Below, piece by piece: positions 19,846 to 30,458 of a DNA stretch of 64,000 bases. The stretch is taken from the NCBI GenBank assembly GCA_019634715.1, contig JAHCAU010000001.1, positions 500,383 to 564,382 on the forward strand, given 5' to 3'. The position numbers and the translations under genes are program-made. A model generated the notes under the pieces. It was not told the DNA's origin and ran no database searches. It was given only the letters and a program-made list of their open reading frames with translations. The first letter of the stretch is position 1, and each line of letters begins with the position of its first letter. This DNA comes from Lysobacter sp. GTDB lineage: Bacteria; Pseudomonadota; Gammaproteobacteria; Xanthomonadales; Xanthomonadaceae.

Positions 19846-20889
19846 ATGAACAGTGTCGCCAAGCCCCAGATCGCAGTCATCGGTTACGGCAGTCAGGGAC
19901 GCGCGCATGCGCTGAACCTGCGCGATTCCGGCTTCGATGTCGTCGTCGGCCTGCGCCCGGGTGGCCCGACCGAAGCCAAGGCGGAAGCCGACGGCTTCAC
20001 CGTGAAGACGCCCGCCGAAGCCGTCGCCAACGCCGACCTCGTCGCCGTGCTCACGCCGGACATGGTGCAGAAGAAGCTCTACAACGAGGTGCTGGCGCCG
20101 AACATGAAGCAGGGCGCGTGCCTGCTGTTCGCGCATGGCCTGAACGTGCACTTCGGCATGATCTCGCCGCGCGAGGACCTGGACGTGGTGCTGGTCGCGC
20201 CGAAGGGTCCGGGCGCGCTGGTCCGCCGCGAGTACGAGATCGGCCGCGGCGTGCCGTGCATCTATGCCGTGCATCAGGACCGCAGCGGTCGCGCCGAGGA
20301 CTTCGCGAAGACCTATGCCGCTGGCCTCGGCGGCGCGCGCGCCAACCTGATCAGGACCACCTTCAAGGAAGAGACCGAGACCGACCTGTTCGGCGAACAG
20401 GCCGTGCTGTGTGGCGGCGCGAGCGCGCTGGTGCAGGCCGGGTTCGAAACGCTGGTCGAAGCCGGCTACCAGCCGGAGATCGCCTACTACGAAGTCCTCC
20501 ACGAACTGAAGCTGATCGTCGACCTGTTCTACGAAGGCGGCATCACCCGCATGCTGGAATTCGTGTCGGAGACCGCGCAATACGGCGACTTCGTCAGCGG
20601 CCCGCGCGTGATCAACGCCGACACCAAGGCGCGCATGAAGGACATCCTGACCGAGATCCAGGACGGGACCTTCGTGCAGAAGTGGGTGGCCGAATACGAC
20701 GCCGGCCTGCCGAACTACAAGCGTTACCAGCAGGCCGACAAGGACCATCCGATCGAACAGGTCGGCAAGCAGCTGCGCGCCAGGATGCAGTGGCTGCAGC
20801 AGGGCGCCGCCGCGCAGGACGCATCGCAGCAGGCTTCGGCGCAGGCCGCGCAGAAGCCGTCCACCCATCCGATCGCCGAGACTGCGTGA
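19846..20889 (+). CDS. ilvC: Ketol-acid reductoisomerase (NADP+)
   Basis: IlvC isomerises and reduces acetolactate or acetohydroxybutyrate. The 347 residues start almost directly at the NADPH-binding [13 protein letters not shown] (14-26), so the N-terminal 15-20 residues seen in many class I enzymes are missing; Xanthomonas IlvC proteins are similar. The catalytic region [19 protein letters not shown] and the C-terminal [19 protein letters not shown] are intact. A low-complexity tail rich in Ala and Gln (about 315-347) is an oddity. The stop overlaps the ilvG start (TGATG). Confidence 0.96.
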   Translation: MNSVAKPQIAVIGYGSQGRAHALNLRDSGFDVVVGLRPGGPTEAKAEADGFTVKTPAEAVANADLVAVLTPDMVQKKLYNEVLAPNMKQGACLLFAHGLNVHFGMISPREDLDVVLVAPKGPGALVRREYEIGRGVPCIYAVHQDRSGRAEDFAKTYAAGLGGARANLIRTTFKEETETDLFGEQAVLCGGASALVQAGFETLVEAGYQPEIAYYEVLHELKLIVDLFYEGGITRMLEFVSETAQYGDFVSGPRVINADTKARMKDILTEIQDGTFVQKWVAEYDAGLPNYKRYQQADKDHPIEQVGKQLRARMQWLQQGAAAQDASQQASAQAAQKPSTHPIAETA

Positions 20890-22685
20890 TGAACGGTGCC
20901 CGCTGGCTGGTGGAAGCGCTGCGCGCGGAAGGCGTGGACACGCTGTTCGGTTATCCCGGCGGCGCGATCATGCCTTTCTACGACGCGCTGCATGGCTCCG
21001 CGCTCAAACACGTGCTGGTCCGGCACGAACAGGGCGCCGCGTTCGCCGCGAACGGCTACGCGCGCGCCAGCGGCCGCGTCGGCGTCTGCGTCGCGACCTC
21101 CGGCCCGGGGGCGTCGAACCTGGTCACCGGCATCGCCGACGCGATGCTGGACTCGGTGCCGATGGTCTGCATCACCGGCCAGGTCGCCACCGGCCTGATG
21201 GGCACGGACGCGTTCCAGGAACTGGACGTGTTCGGCATGACCATGCCGATCGTGAAGCACAACTTCCTGCCGCGCACGATCGACGATCTGCCGGAAGTGG
21301 TGCGCGAAGCGTTCCGCCTGGCTCGCGAGGGCCGGCCGGGACCGGTGCTGATCGACCTGCCGAAGGACGTGCAGATCGCCGATGCCTCGCACCTGCCCGC
21401 GCACGCGCCGGCGCCGGTCTCGCCGGTGCCGGGCGCCAGCGACGCGGCGCTGCATGCGGCACTGGCGCAGCTGGCGCTGGCGCAGAAACCGGTGATCTAC
21501 GGCGGCGGCGGCATCGCGCTGGGCGACGCGATCGATGCGTTCCGGGATTTCGTCGACGCCACGCAGATCCCGACCGTGCTGACGCTCAAGGGCCTGGGCG
21601 CATTGCCCGCCGCGCACCCGCTGAACCTGGGCATGCTCGGCATGCACGGCGGACGCGCGGCGAATCTGGCGGTGCAGGAATGCGACCTGCTGTTCGTGGT
21701 CGGTGCGCGCTTCGACGACCGCGCCACCGGCAAGCTGGCCGCGTTCGCGCCGCATGCGCGCGTCGTGCACTTGGACGTGGATGCCTGCGAACTGGGCAAG
21801 CTGCGGTTCGCCGATGCGCCGGTGCAGGGCGACATCGCGATCAGCCTGCAGCGGATGATGCCCGCCGCCGCCGCGCACCTGCGCGGTCGCCACGGCGTGA
21901 CCCGCCATGCCTGGCGCGACGCCTGCCTGCACGCGAAGCAGACCACCGCGCCGCGTTACGACGCGCCCGGCGACCTGGTGTACGCGCCCTCGCTGCTGAA
22001 GCGGCTGTCGGAACTGGCGCCGCAGGCGATCGTCAGTTGCGACGTGGGCCAGCACCAGATGTGGGTCGCGCAGCACTGGCGCTTCGACCACCCGCGCAAC
22101 CACCTGACCAGCGGCGCGCTCGGCGCGATGGGCTTCGGTCTGCCGGCGGCGATCGGCGCGCAGATGGAAAGCGCTTGCGCGCAGGTGATCTGCGTCAGCG
22201 GCGACGGCTCGTTCCTGATGAACGTGCAGGAGCTGGCCACGGTCGCGCGCTACCGGCTGCCGGTGAAGATCGTGCTGCTCGACAACCAGGCCTTGGGCAT
22301 GGTGCGGCAGTGGCAGGAACTGTTCTTCGAGCGTCGCTATTCCGAGATCGACCTGTCCGACAACCCGGATTTCTGCGCGCTGGCGCAGGCCTTCGGAGTG
22401 AAGACGCTGAAGCTGGACCGCGCCACCGACATGGAGGCGACGCTGCAGGCGCTGCTGGCCGAACCCGGTCCGGTGCTGCTGCACGTGGCGATCGACCAGG
22501 CCGCGAACGTCTGGCCGCTGGTCCCGCCGAACCGCAGCAATACCGAAATGATGGATGCCGACGAACCGGTGCCGCTGGAGTGCATCGGCAGCCTGATGCC
22601 CGATGCGCTGCAGCAGATCGGCACGCCGCAGACCGACGCACCCGCGCCCTCCGCTTCCGCACTCGCCACCCCCGCATCGTCCTGA
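20889..22685 (+). CDS. ilvG: Acetolactate synthase large subunit (isozyme II type)
   Basis: This ThDP enzyme condenses pyruvate with pyruvate or 2-ketobutyrate. It has 598 residues. The catalytic glutamate lies in RHEQGAAFAANGYARASG near the N-terminus, and the ThDP/Mg motif GDGSFLMNVQELATV is followed by DNQALGMVRQWQELFF. The start ATG overlaps the ilvC stop by one base. The small ACT-type subunit encoded next indicates the IlvGM type. The C-terminal tail is Ala/Pro/Ser-rich. Confidence 0.95.
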   Translation: MNGARWLVEALRAEGVDTLFGYPGGAIMPFYDALHGSALKHVLVRHEQGAAFAANGYARASGRVGVCVATSGPGASNLVTGIADAMLDSVPMVCITGQVATGLMGTDAFQELDVFGMTMPIVKHNFLPRTIDDLPEVVREAFRLAREGRPGPVLIDLPKDVQIADASHLPAHAPAPVSPVPGASDAALHAALAQLALAQKPVIYGGGGIALGDAIDAFRDFVDATQIPTVLTLKGLGALPAAHPLNLGMLGMHGGRAANLAVQECDLLFVVGARFDDRATGKLAAFAPHARVVHLDVDACELGKLRFADAPVQGDIAISLQRMMPAAAAHLRGRHGVTRHAWRDACLHAKQTTAPRYDAPGDLVYAPSLLKRLSELAPQAIVSCDVGQHQMWVAQHWRFDHPRNHLTSGALGAMGFGLPAAIGAQMESACAQVICVSGDGSFLMNVQELATVARYRLPVKIVLLDNQALGMVRQWQELFFERRYSEIDLSDNPDFCALAQAFGVKTLKLDRATDMEATLQALLAEPGPVLLHVAIDQAANVWPLVPPNRSNTEMMDADEPVPLECIGSLMPDALQQIGTPQTDAPAPSASALATPASS

Positions 22686-22696
22686 GGAGCTCCCCC

Positions 22697-22948
22697 ATGC
22701 GCTACCGATTGGATCTGACCCTGCGCCATTCCGAAGGCGCGCTGACCCGGGTGCTCGGCACCGCCGAACGACGCGGCTTCAAGCCCGTCGCGGTGGAAGG
22801 CGGCATCCTCCCGGAGAGCAGCCGTCCCGATGGCGATCGCTGGCACCTGCAGATGACCGTGGAAGGCGATCGCGCCGCCGACGGCCTGCACCAGCAACTC
22901 GCCAAGCTCTACGACTGCCTCGACGTGCAGGTGCAGCCATGTCAATGA
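22697..22948 (+). CDS. ilvM: Acetolactate synthase small subunit, ACT domain (IlvM-like)
   Basis: This 83-residue protein is nearly all one ACT domain: RYRLDLTLRHSEGALTRVLGTAERRGFKPVAVEGG, then RWHLQMTVEGDRAADGLHQQLAKLYDCLDVQV. It is the size of IlvM regulatory subunits and lies 11 bases after ilvG with a GAGGAG site. It is predicted to stabilise IlvG and influence valine feedback. Its end overlaps the ilvE start by ten bases. Confidence 0.9.
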   Translation: MRYRLDLTLRHSEGALTRVLGTAERRGFKPVAVEGGILPESSRPDGDRWHLQMTVEGDRAADGLHQQLAKLYDCLDVQVQPCQ

Positions 22949-23865
22949 CGGAATCCGCCACGCTCGAACGCCCGAAATCCGCCGCGCAACCGAGCGCGAC
23001 GGGCGCGACGCAGAAGCTGTGGTACGACGGCGAACTCGCCGACCCACGCGCGCTGCAGGCCACGCTCGGCACGCATGCGATGCACTACGGCAGCGGCGTG
23101 TTCGAGGGCATCCGCGCCTACGCGACGAAGCGCGGCGCGGCGGTGTTCCGCCTGCCGGAACACCTGGAACGCATGCGCAGGGGCGCCGAAGCCCTGGGCA
23201 TGCGCTTCGACGTGGCCGAAGCCACCGAGGCGGTGCTGGCGACCATGCGCGCGAACCGCCACGGCGATGCCTACATCCGTCCGCTGGCGTGGTACGGCGA
23301 CGGCGGCTTCGGGCTGGATGTCGAAGGCAAGCCCGAGCACCTGATGGTCGCCACCTCCGCGACCAACGTGCACCTGGGCGGCAACCGCACCCGCGTCTCG
23401 GTGTCGAAATGGCGGCGCAATCCCGCCGATTCGCTGCCGCCGCTGAAGCTGTGCGGCGCCTACGTGAACTCGATCCTCGCCAAGCGCGACGCCAGGGGCC
23501 GCGGCTTCGACGAAGCCATGTTCACCGACGCCGAGGGCTTCGTCGTCGAGTGCACCGGCGCCAATCTCTTCATGGTGCGCGGCGGCAAGGTCACCGCGGT
23601 CGAGCATCGCGATGCCCTGCCCGGCATCACCCGCGACACGCTGATCCAGCTGACCGGCGCCGAATCGCGCCCGGTGCGTTTCGAGGACTTCGTCGACGCC
23701 GACGAAGTCTTCGCCTGCGGCACCGCCGCGGAGGTGGCGCCGATCGCCGAGATCGACGGCCACGCGTTCCGCGACAGCGTGGTGACCCGCGAGATCGCCG
23801 CCGCCTATGCGGCCGCCGTGCGTGGCGAAAGCCGCACCGGCGCGCACTGGCTCACGGAGGTCTGA
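22939..23865 (+). CDS. ilvE: Branched-chain amino acid aminotransferase
   Basis: IlvE is a PLP class IV aminotransferase that performs the last step to valine, leucine and isoleucine. The 308 residues include [35 protein letters not shown], the PLP lysine in [12 protein letters not shown] (K170), and [15 protein letters not shown] with [10 protein letters not shown] near the end. The ATG at 22939 overlaps ilvM; an ATG two codons later (22945), forming ATGA with the ilvM stop, is an equally good start. Confidence 0.95.
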   Translation: MSMTESATLERPKSAAQPSATGATQKLWYDGELADPRALQATLGTHAMHYGSGVFEGIRAYATKRGAAVFRLPEHLERMRRGAEALGMRFDVAEATEAVLATMRANRHGDAYIRPLAWYGDGGFGLDVEGKPEHLMVATSATNVHLGGNRTRVSVSKWRRNPADSLPPLKLCGAYVNSILAKRDARGRGFDEAMFTDAEGFVVECTGANLFMVRGGKVTAVEHRDALPGITRDTLIQLTGAESRPVRFEDFVDADEVFACGTAAEVAPIAEIDGHAFRDSVVTREIAAAYAAAVRGESRTGAHWLTEV

Positions 23866-23867
23866 GC

Positions 23868-25048
23868 ATGGAAGGCAGCGACGTCGTCGGCGATGTTGGA
23901 CGCGCCAGCACGCTGGCCCGCAACGACCGGGACACCATCGGTGCGACCGTCAGCGCCATGGACGTGCTGGCCGCGCAGGGGCGCCTGCGACGCTACCTGC
24001 CGCCGACGCCGCTGCACCATGCCGAACGCTTCGGCTGCTGGCTGAAGCTCGAGAACCTGCAGCGCACCGGTTCCTACAAGGTGCGCGGCGCATTGAACGC
24101 CTTGCTGGCCGCGCGCGAACGCGGCGACGACCGCCCGGTCATCGCCGCCTCTGCCGGCAACCACGCTCAGGGCCTGGCCTGGGCGGCGTATCGCCTGAAC
24201 GTGCCGGCCATCGCGGTGATGCCGCACGGCGCGCCGCAGACCAAGATCGCCGGCGTCTCGCACTGGGGCGCCACCGTGCGCCTGCACGGCGACAGCTTCG
24301 ACGAAGCGCGCGCCTTCGCGCTGCAACTGGCAGAACGCAACGGCTACCGTTTCCTGTCCGCGTTCGACGATCCCGACGTGATCGCCGGCCAAGGCACGGT
24401 GGGCCTGGAAATCGCATCGCTGGCACCCGACGTGGTGCTGGTGCCGATCGGCGGTGGCGGACTCGCGGCCGGCGTCGCGCTGGCCCTGAAGGCACAGGGC
24501 GTGCGCATCGTCGGCGCGCAGGTCGAAGGCGTCGATGCCATGGCGCGCGCGCTGCGCGGCGACGCGCCGGGCGCGGCGCCGGTCGCCACGCTCGCCGACG
24601 GCGTGCGCGTGAAGGAACCCGGCCTGCTGACCCGCCGCGTGCTGTCCGAACTGATCGACGACGTCGTGATCGTGCGCGAAGCCGAACTGCGCGAGACCCT
24701 GGTGCGGCTCGCGCTGGAAGAACACCTGATCGCCGAAGGCGCCGGCGCGCTGGCGCTGGCCGCCGGCCGTCGCGTCGCCGGCAAGCGCAAATGCGCCGTG
24801 GTCTCCGGCGGCAACATCGACGCGATGGTGCTGGCCGGCCTGCTGTCCGACGTGCGTCCGCGTGCGCCGCGCAAGCCGCGCCGACGCGCCGACGATGCGC
24901 CCAGGCCCGTCGAAGCGCACGCCGACACCCGCAACCGCATCGCGCGACTGCCGGCGCGCACGCCGACGGCCGCATCTGCCGTCGCACCGACCACGCCATC
25001 CCCCGCAACACCCGACACCCTCGTCACCCCTCTGGAGGCTATCGCCTG

Positions 25049-25049
<1 letters not shown>
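23868..25049 (+). CDS. ilvA: Threonine dehydratase without C-terminal regulatory domain
   Basis: This PLP enzyme deaminates threonine to 2-ketobutyrate, the first step to isoleucine. It has 393 residues. The PLP lysine lies in [15 protein letters not shown] (K71), followed by [15 protein letters not shown] and the phosphate-binding [14 protein letters not shown]. The catalytic part ends near residue 328. The last 65 residues are Arg/Pro/Ala/Thr-rich and unstructured-looking, not the two ACT-like domains that give Ile feedback in the 500-residue biosynthetic enzyme. The operon position argues for a biosynthetic role despite the short form. Its stop overlaps the leuA ATG. Confidence 0.93.
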
Positions 25050-26689
<1,640 letters not shown>

Positions 26690-26740
26690 AGACATACCCA
26701 CTTCTCCGAATTCCACGACACCGACATCCAAGCCATCACC

Positions 26741-28159
26741 ATGTCCATCCAACCGAAAACCCTGTTCGACAAACTGTGGGAATCCCACCTGGTCGTGCCC
26801 GAAAGCGCGGACGCGCCCGGCGTGCTCTACATCGACCTGCACCTGATCCATGAAGTCACTTCGCCGCAGGCCTTCGCCGAACTCGAATCGCGCGGCCTGT
26901 CGCCGCGTCGCCCCGAGCGCACCAAGGGCACGCTCGACCACTCCACGCCCACCCTGCCCGCCGGTGCCGACGGCGTGCTGCCCTATTACACTGACCAGGC
27001 GCGCGCCCAGGTCGACACCCTGCGCGCCAACTGCGCGCGCCACGGCGTCGAACTGTTCGATTTCGGCAGCGACCATCGCGGCATCGTCCACGTCATCGGC
27101 CCGGAGCTGGGCCTGACCCAGCCGGGCATGACCATCGTCTGCGGCGACAGCCACACCGCCACGCACGGCGCGTTCGGCGCGCTGGCCTTCGGCATCGGCA
27201 CCAGCGAGGTCGGCCACGTGCTGGCGACGCAGTGCCTGCTGCAGCGCAAGCCGAAGACGCTGGCGATCGAAGTCGACGGCGCGCTCGGTACCGGCGTCAC
27301 CGCGAAGGACCTGATCCTGCATGTCATCGGCATGATCGGCGTCGACGGCGGCACCGGGCACGTCATCGAATACCGCGGCAGCGCGATCCGCGCGCTGTCG
27401 ATGGAAGAGCGCATGACCGTCTGCAACATGTCGATCGAGGCCGGCGCGCGCGCCGGGCTGATCGCGCCGGACGAGGTCACCTTCGATTTCCTGGCGCACA
27501 CGCCGCGCGCGCCGCAAGGCGATGATTTCGCCAAGGCGGTCGCGCACTGGCGCACGCTGCGCAGCGACGACGGCGCGGCGTTCGACCGCGTCGTGAGGAT
27601 CGATGCCGCCGACATCCGGCCGACCGTCACCTGGGGAACGCATCCAGGACAGGTCACGGCGATCGACGCGAACATCCCGGTCGCCAACGACGACGACACC
27701 CGCCGCGCCCAGGACTACATGCGTTTCACCGGTGGCCACGCGCTGATCGGCGCGCAGGTCGACGTGGTCTTCGTCGGCAGTTGCACCAACGGCCGCCTGA
27801 GCGACATGCGCCAGGTCGCGGACATCCTGCTCGACAGGAAAGTCCATCCGCGCGTACGGATGCTCGTCGTGCCGGGTTCCGAGCAGGTCAAGCGCGCAGC
27901 CGAGGCCGAAGGCATCGATCGCATCGTCCGCGAAGCCGGCGCCGAATGGCGCGAGCCGGGCTGTTCGATGTGCATCGCGATGAATGGCGACCTGGTCGCG
28001 CCGGGCCAGCTCGCGGTGTCCACCAGCAACCGCAATTTCGAGGGCCGGCAGGGCCGCGACGCACGCACCGTGCTCGCCTCGCCGTACACCGCCGCGGCCT
28101 GCGCCATCGCCGGCGAAGTCGTGGACCCGCGTACCTACCTGCAGGAGGTCGCCGCATGA
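26741..28159 (+). CDS. leuC: 3-Isopropylmalate dehydratase large subunit
   Basis: This aconitase-family subunit isomerises 2- to 3-isopropylmalate with LeuD. The 472 residues contain the [4Fe-4S] ligands in [15 protein letters not shown] and [11 protein letters not shown], plus [23 protein letters not shown]. It follows leuA after 51 bases with no strong ribosome-binding site. It ends in an ATGA overlap with leuD, as is usual for these partners. Confidence 0.97.
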   Translation: MSIQPKTLFDKLWESHLVVPESADAPGVLYIDLHLIHEVTSPQAFAELESRGLSPRRPERTKGTLDHSTPTLPAGADGVLPYYTDQARAQVDTLRANCARHGVELFDFGSDHRGIVHVIGPELGLTQPGMTIVCGDSHTATHGAFGALAFGIGTSEVGHVLATQCLLQRKPKTLAIEVDGALGTGVTAKDLILHVIGMIGVDGGTGHVIEYRGSAIRALSMEERMTVCNMSIEAGARAGLIAPDEVTFDFLAHTPRAPQGDDFAKAVAHWRTLRSDDGAAFDRVVRIDAADIRPTVTWGTHPGQVTAIDANIPVANDDDTRRAQDYMRFTGGHALIGAQVDVVFVGSCTNGRLSDMRQVADILLDRKVHPRVRMLVVPGSEQVKRAAEAEGIDRIVREAGAEWREPGCSMCIAMNGDLVAPGQLAVSTSNRNFEGRQGRDARTVLASPYTAAACAIAGEVVDPRTYLQEVAA

Positions 28160-28758
28160 GCGCCGAAGCCAGCACCACGCAGGCCGTGCCCCGCGTGCGT
28201 TCGCGCACCGTCTGCCTGCCGGATGCCAACATCGACACCGACCGGATCATCCCGGCGCGCTTCCTCACCACGACCACCCGCACCGGCCTGGGCAAGGTCG
28301 CGTTCAACGACTGGCGCTATCGCGAGGACGGCACGCCCGATCCCGAGTTCGCGCTCAACAGGCCCGAAGCGCAGGACGCGCAGATCCTCGTCGCCGGCCG
28401 CAACTTCGGCTGCGGCTCCTCGCGCGAGCACGCGCCGTGGGCACTGCTCGACTTCGGCCTGCGCGCGGTGATCAGCGCCGAGATCGCCGACATCTTCCGC
28501 AGCAATGCGCTGAAGAACGGCCTGCTGCCGATCGTGCTCGATGCCGCGGTGGTCGACGAGCTGCTGGAGAATCCCGGCATCGAACTCGACATCGACGTCG
28601 CCGCGAGCACCGTCGCCCTGCCCGACGGCCGCCGCTTCGCCTTCCCGATCGACGGCTTCGCGCGCACCTGCCTGCTCGAAGGCGTCGACCAGCTCGGCTA
28701 CCTGTTGAAACAGTCTTCCGCCATCCAGTCCTTCGAGGAACAACGCAATGCGCGCTGA
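28156..28758 (+). CDS. leuD: 3-Isopropylmalate dehydratase small subunit
   Basis: This is the partner of LeuC, 200 residues, with [13 protein letters not shown] near the start and the swivelling-domain motif [18 protein letters not shown]. It has the normal family length. It is translationally coupled to leuC (ATGA) and overlaps leuB by 11 bases. Confidence 0.97.
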   Translation: MSAEASTTQAVPRVRSRTVCLPDANIDTDRIIPARFLTTTTRTGLGKVAFNDWRYREDGTPDPEFALNRPEAQDAQILVAGRNFGCGSSREHAPWALLDFGLRAVISAEIADIFRSNALKNGLLPIVLDAAVVDELLENPGIELDIDVAASTVALPDGRRFAFPIDGFARTCLLEGVDQLGYLLKQSSAIQSFEEQRNAR

Positions 28759-29830
28759 CATCGTCGTCCTGCCCGGTGACGGCATCGGTCCGGAAGTGAC
28801 CGCCGCCGCCGTGTCCGTCCTGCAATCCGTCGCACGCCGCTACGGCCACGATTTCACCTTCACCCAGCGCCTGATCGGCGGTGCGGCCATCGATGCCGAA
28901 GGCACGCCGCTGTCCGATGCCACGCTCGATGCCTGCCGCAAGGCCGACGCCATCCTGCTCGGCGCCGTCGGCGGGCCGAAATGGTCCGACGGCACGATCC
29001 GTCCGGAACAGGGCCTGCTCAAGCTGCGCAAGGCGCTGGGCCTGTACGCCAACCTGCGCCCGGTGAAGACCCATCCGGTCGCGCTGACCGCGTCGCCGAT
29101 CAAGTCGCACCTGCTCACCGGCGTCGACATGATCGTGGTGCGCGAACTCACCGGCGGCGTCTACTTCGGCGAGAAGACCCGCACCGAGACCACCGCCAGC
29201 GATCTGTGCGAATACTCGGTCGCCGAGATCGAGCGCGTGGTCCGCCGCGCCTGCGAACTCGCACGCGGTCGCCGCAAGTACGTGGTTTCGGTCGACAAGG
29301 CCAACGTGCTGGAAACCTCGCGCCTGTGGCGCCAGGTCGCCTCGCGCGTGGCCGCCGAGGAATTCCCCGACGTGCGCCTGGAGCACCAGCTGGTCGACAG
29401 CATGGCGATGCACCTGATCGCCCGCCCGCGCGAGTACGACGTGATCGTCACCGAGAACATGTTCGGCGACATCCTCACCGACGAAGCCTCGATGCTGGCC
29501 GGCTCGATGGGTCTGCTGCCCTCGGCGTCGCTGGGCGAAGGCAGGTCCGGCCTGTACGAACCGATCCATGGCTCGGCGCCGGACATCGCCGGACGCGGCA
29601 TCGCCAATCCCTGCGGCACGATCCTCAGCGCCGCGATGCTGCTGCGTCATTCGCTGGGCCTGGAGCTGGAAGCGCGCTGCGTCGAGAAGGCCGTGGCCCA
29701 GGCGATCGACGACGGCTGCCTGACCGCCGACCTCGCGCCGCAGGGCGCGGCGCTGGATACGCAGGCGATGGCGAAGGCCGTGCTGCAGCGCCTGGAAACC
29801 GAGTGCGAGGCGGTGGTGATGCGGGATTGA
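28748..29830 (+). CDS. leuB: 3-Isopropylmalate dehydrogenase
   Basis: This NAD-dependent oxidative decarboxylase is the third leucine-specific step. It has 360 residues. It opens [18 protein letters not shown] and has [10 protein letters not shown], the [10 protein letters not shown] active-site segment, and [50 protein letters not shown] covers the NAD-binding loop. It overlaps leuD and is the last gene of the ten-gene operon; the 172-bp palindromic repeat 59 bases downstream may act as its terminator. Confidence 0.97.
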   Translation: MRADIVVLPGDGIGPEVTAAAVSVLQSVARRYGHDFTFTQRLIGGAAIDAEGTPLSDATLDACRKADAILLGAVGGPKWSDGTIRPEQGLLKLRKALGLYANLRPVKTHPVALTASPIKSHLLTGVDMIVVRELTGGVYFGEKTRTETTASDLCEYSVAEIERVVRRACELARGRRKYVVSVDKANVLETSRLWRQVASRVAAEEFPDVRLEHQLVDSMAMHLIARPREYDVIVTENMFGDILTDEASMLAGSMGLLPSASLGEGRSGLYEPIHGSAPDIAGRGIANPCGTILSAAMLLRHSLGLELEARCVEKAVAQAIDDGCLTADLAPQGAALDTQAMAKAVLQRLETECEAVVMRD

Positions 29831-29888
29831 TGATCGATGCTCGCAGGTATTGCGGGGACTACTCGATCTTCACGCATTCGGCCCGTTG

Positions 29889-30060
29889 AACCCATCCCCA
29901 CCCCGGCCCGCCCGGCCCTCGCGCATTGCGCTCGGGCGCTCATCGGCGCGCGAGGCCGTGCCTCGCCAGTGCGCCGTCTCGCCCCCTTGAAGGGGAGGGA
30001 GCAGAGCCCGGCGCTTTGAAGCCCTCCCCTTCAAGGGGAGGGTTTGGGTGGGGATGGGTT
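29889..30060. repeat. 172-bp palindromic repeat element, copy 2
   Basis: It has the same length and the same terminal and inner inverted arms as the copy at 6402-6573. Its 22-bp core (30000-30021) matches the reverse complement of the other core at 18 of 22 positions, while the outer parts align in direct orientation. It sits just after leuB and upstream of the thr promoter, in non-coding DNA. Confidence 0.8.
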
Positions 30061-30184
30061 TCAGCTTCACGCACCTCGCCGAAACAGCCCCCTTATCGCG
30101 ACCCGCGTCATGTTTCAACACCTGCAACCCTTCAGAAACACCCTGTCCATACGCCACCGTCGATCCGACACAACCAGAAACCAT

Positions 30185-30213
30185 TTGACGCCCCGCCTTT
30201 CCTTCGTTTAAAC
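30185..30213 (+). promoter_or_regulatory. Putative promoter of the thr operon
   Basis: TTGACG (30185-30190) is followed after 16-17 bases by TTTAAAC (30207-30213). The predicted transcript start, about 30219-30221, lies only two to four bases before the leader-peptide ATG (30223). Confidence 0.55.
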
Positions 30214-30222
30214 CTTGTCCCC

Positions 30223-30369
30223 ATGCCGAACACGACCGCCCTCGCCGACATCGCCTTCCGCGCCACGCGCGGAACCGTCGTCGCGGGCGGCACCGTCATT
30301 ACCACCACCATGACCTTCACCGGTACCGGTACCACCGGCGGTGCGGGCTGCGACGGCGAAACGGTGTAA
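30223..30369 (+). CDS. thrL: thr operon leader (attenuator) peptide
   Basis: This 48-codon frame begins MPNTTALADIAFRATRGTVV and later reads VITTTMTFTGTGTTGGAGC. Eight of 13 consecutive codons there are threonine (all ACC) next to an Ile codon, matching Thr/Ile-controlled attenuation of thrABC; E. coli ThrL has a comparable run. There is no recognisable ribosome-binding site, and the predicted transcript start is almost at the ATG. It ends 89 bases before thrA. Confidence 0.9.
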   Translation: MPNTTALADIAFRATRGTVVAGGTVITTTMTFTGTGTTGGAGCDGETV

Positions 30370-30412
30370 ACCTTCCCCTTCCGCCCCGCACCCGAACAGG
30401 GTCGCGGGGGCG
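30340..30412 (+). terminator. Attenuator of the thr operon
   Basis: CGCCCCGCACCC (30382-30393) can pair with GGGTCGCGGGGGCG (30399-30412), with two bulges and loop GAACA. GGTGCGGG (30340-30347), inside the end of the leader peptide, is the perfect complement of CCCGCACC (30385-30392) and would form the antiterminator. No T-run follows the stem, so the terminator is less canonical than the ilv one. Confidence 0.65.
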
Positions 30413-30458
30413 AGGCGCCCGCACTCTCTCGGCACGGGGCTCCAACCAGGAGCTTCAC

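Noticed and set aside
17932..20868. 978-codon minus-strand open frame opposite ilvD and ilvC
   Set aside because: It starts in and overlaps two clearly conserved enzymes on the other strand and begins in the attenuator; no protein-like features.
30223..30369. Thr-rich frame as part of a longer protein starting at 29926
   Set aside because: The upstream part runs through the palindromic repeat and the promoter boxes; only the last 48 codons fit a leader peptide.
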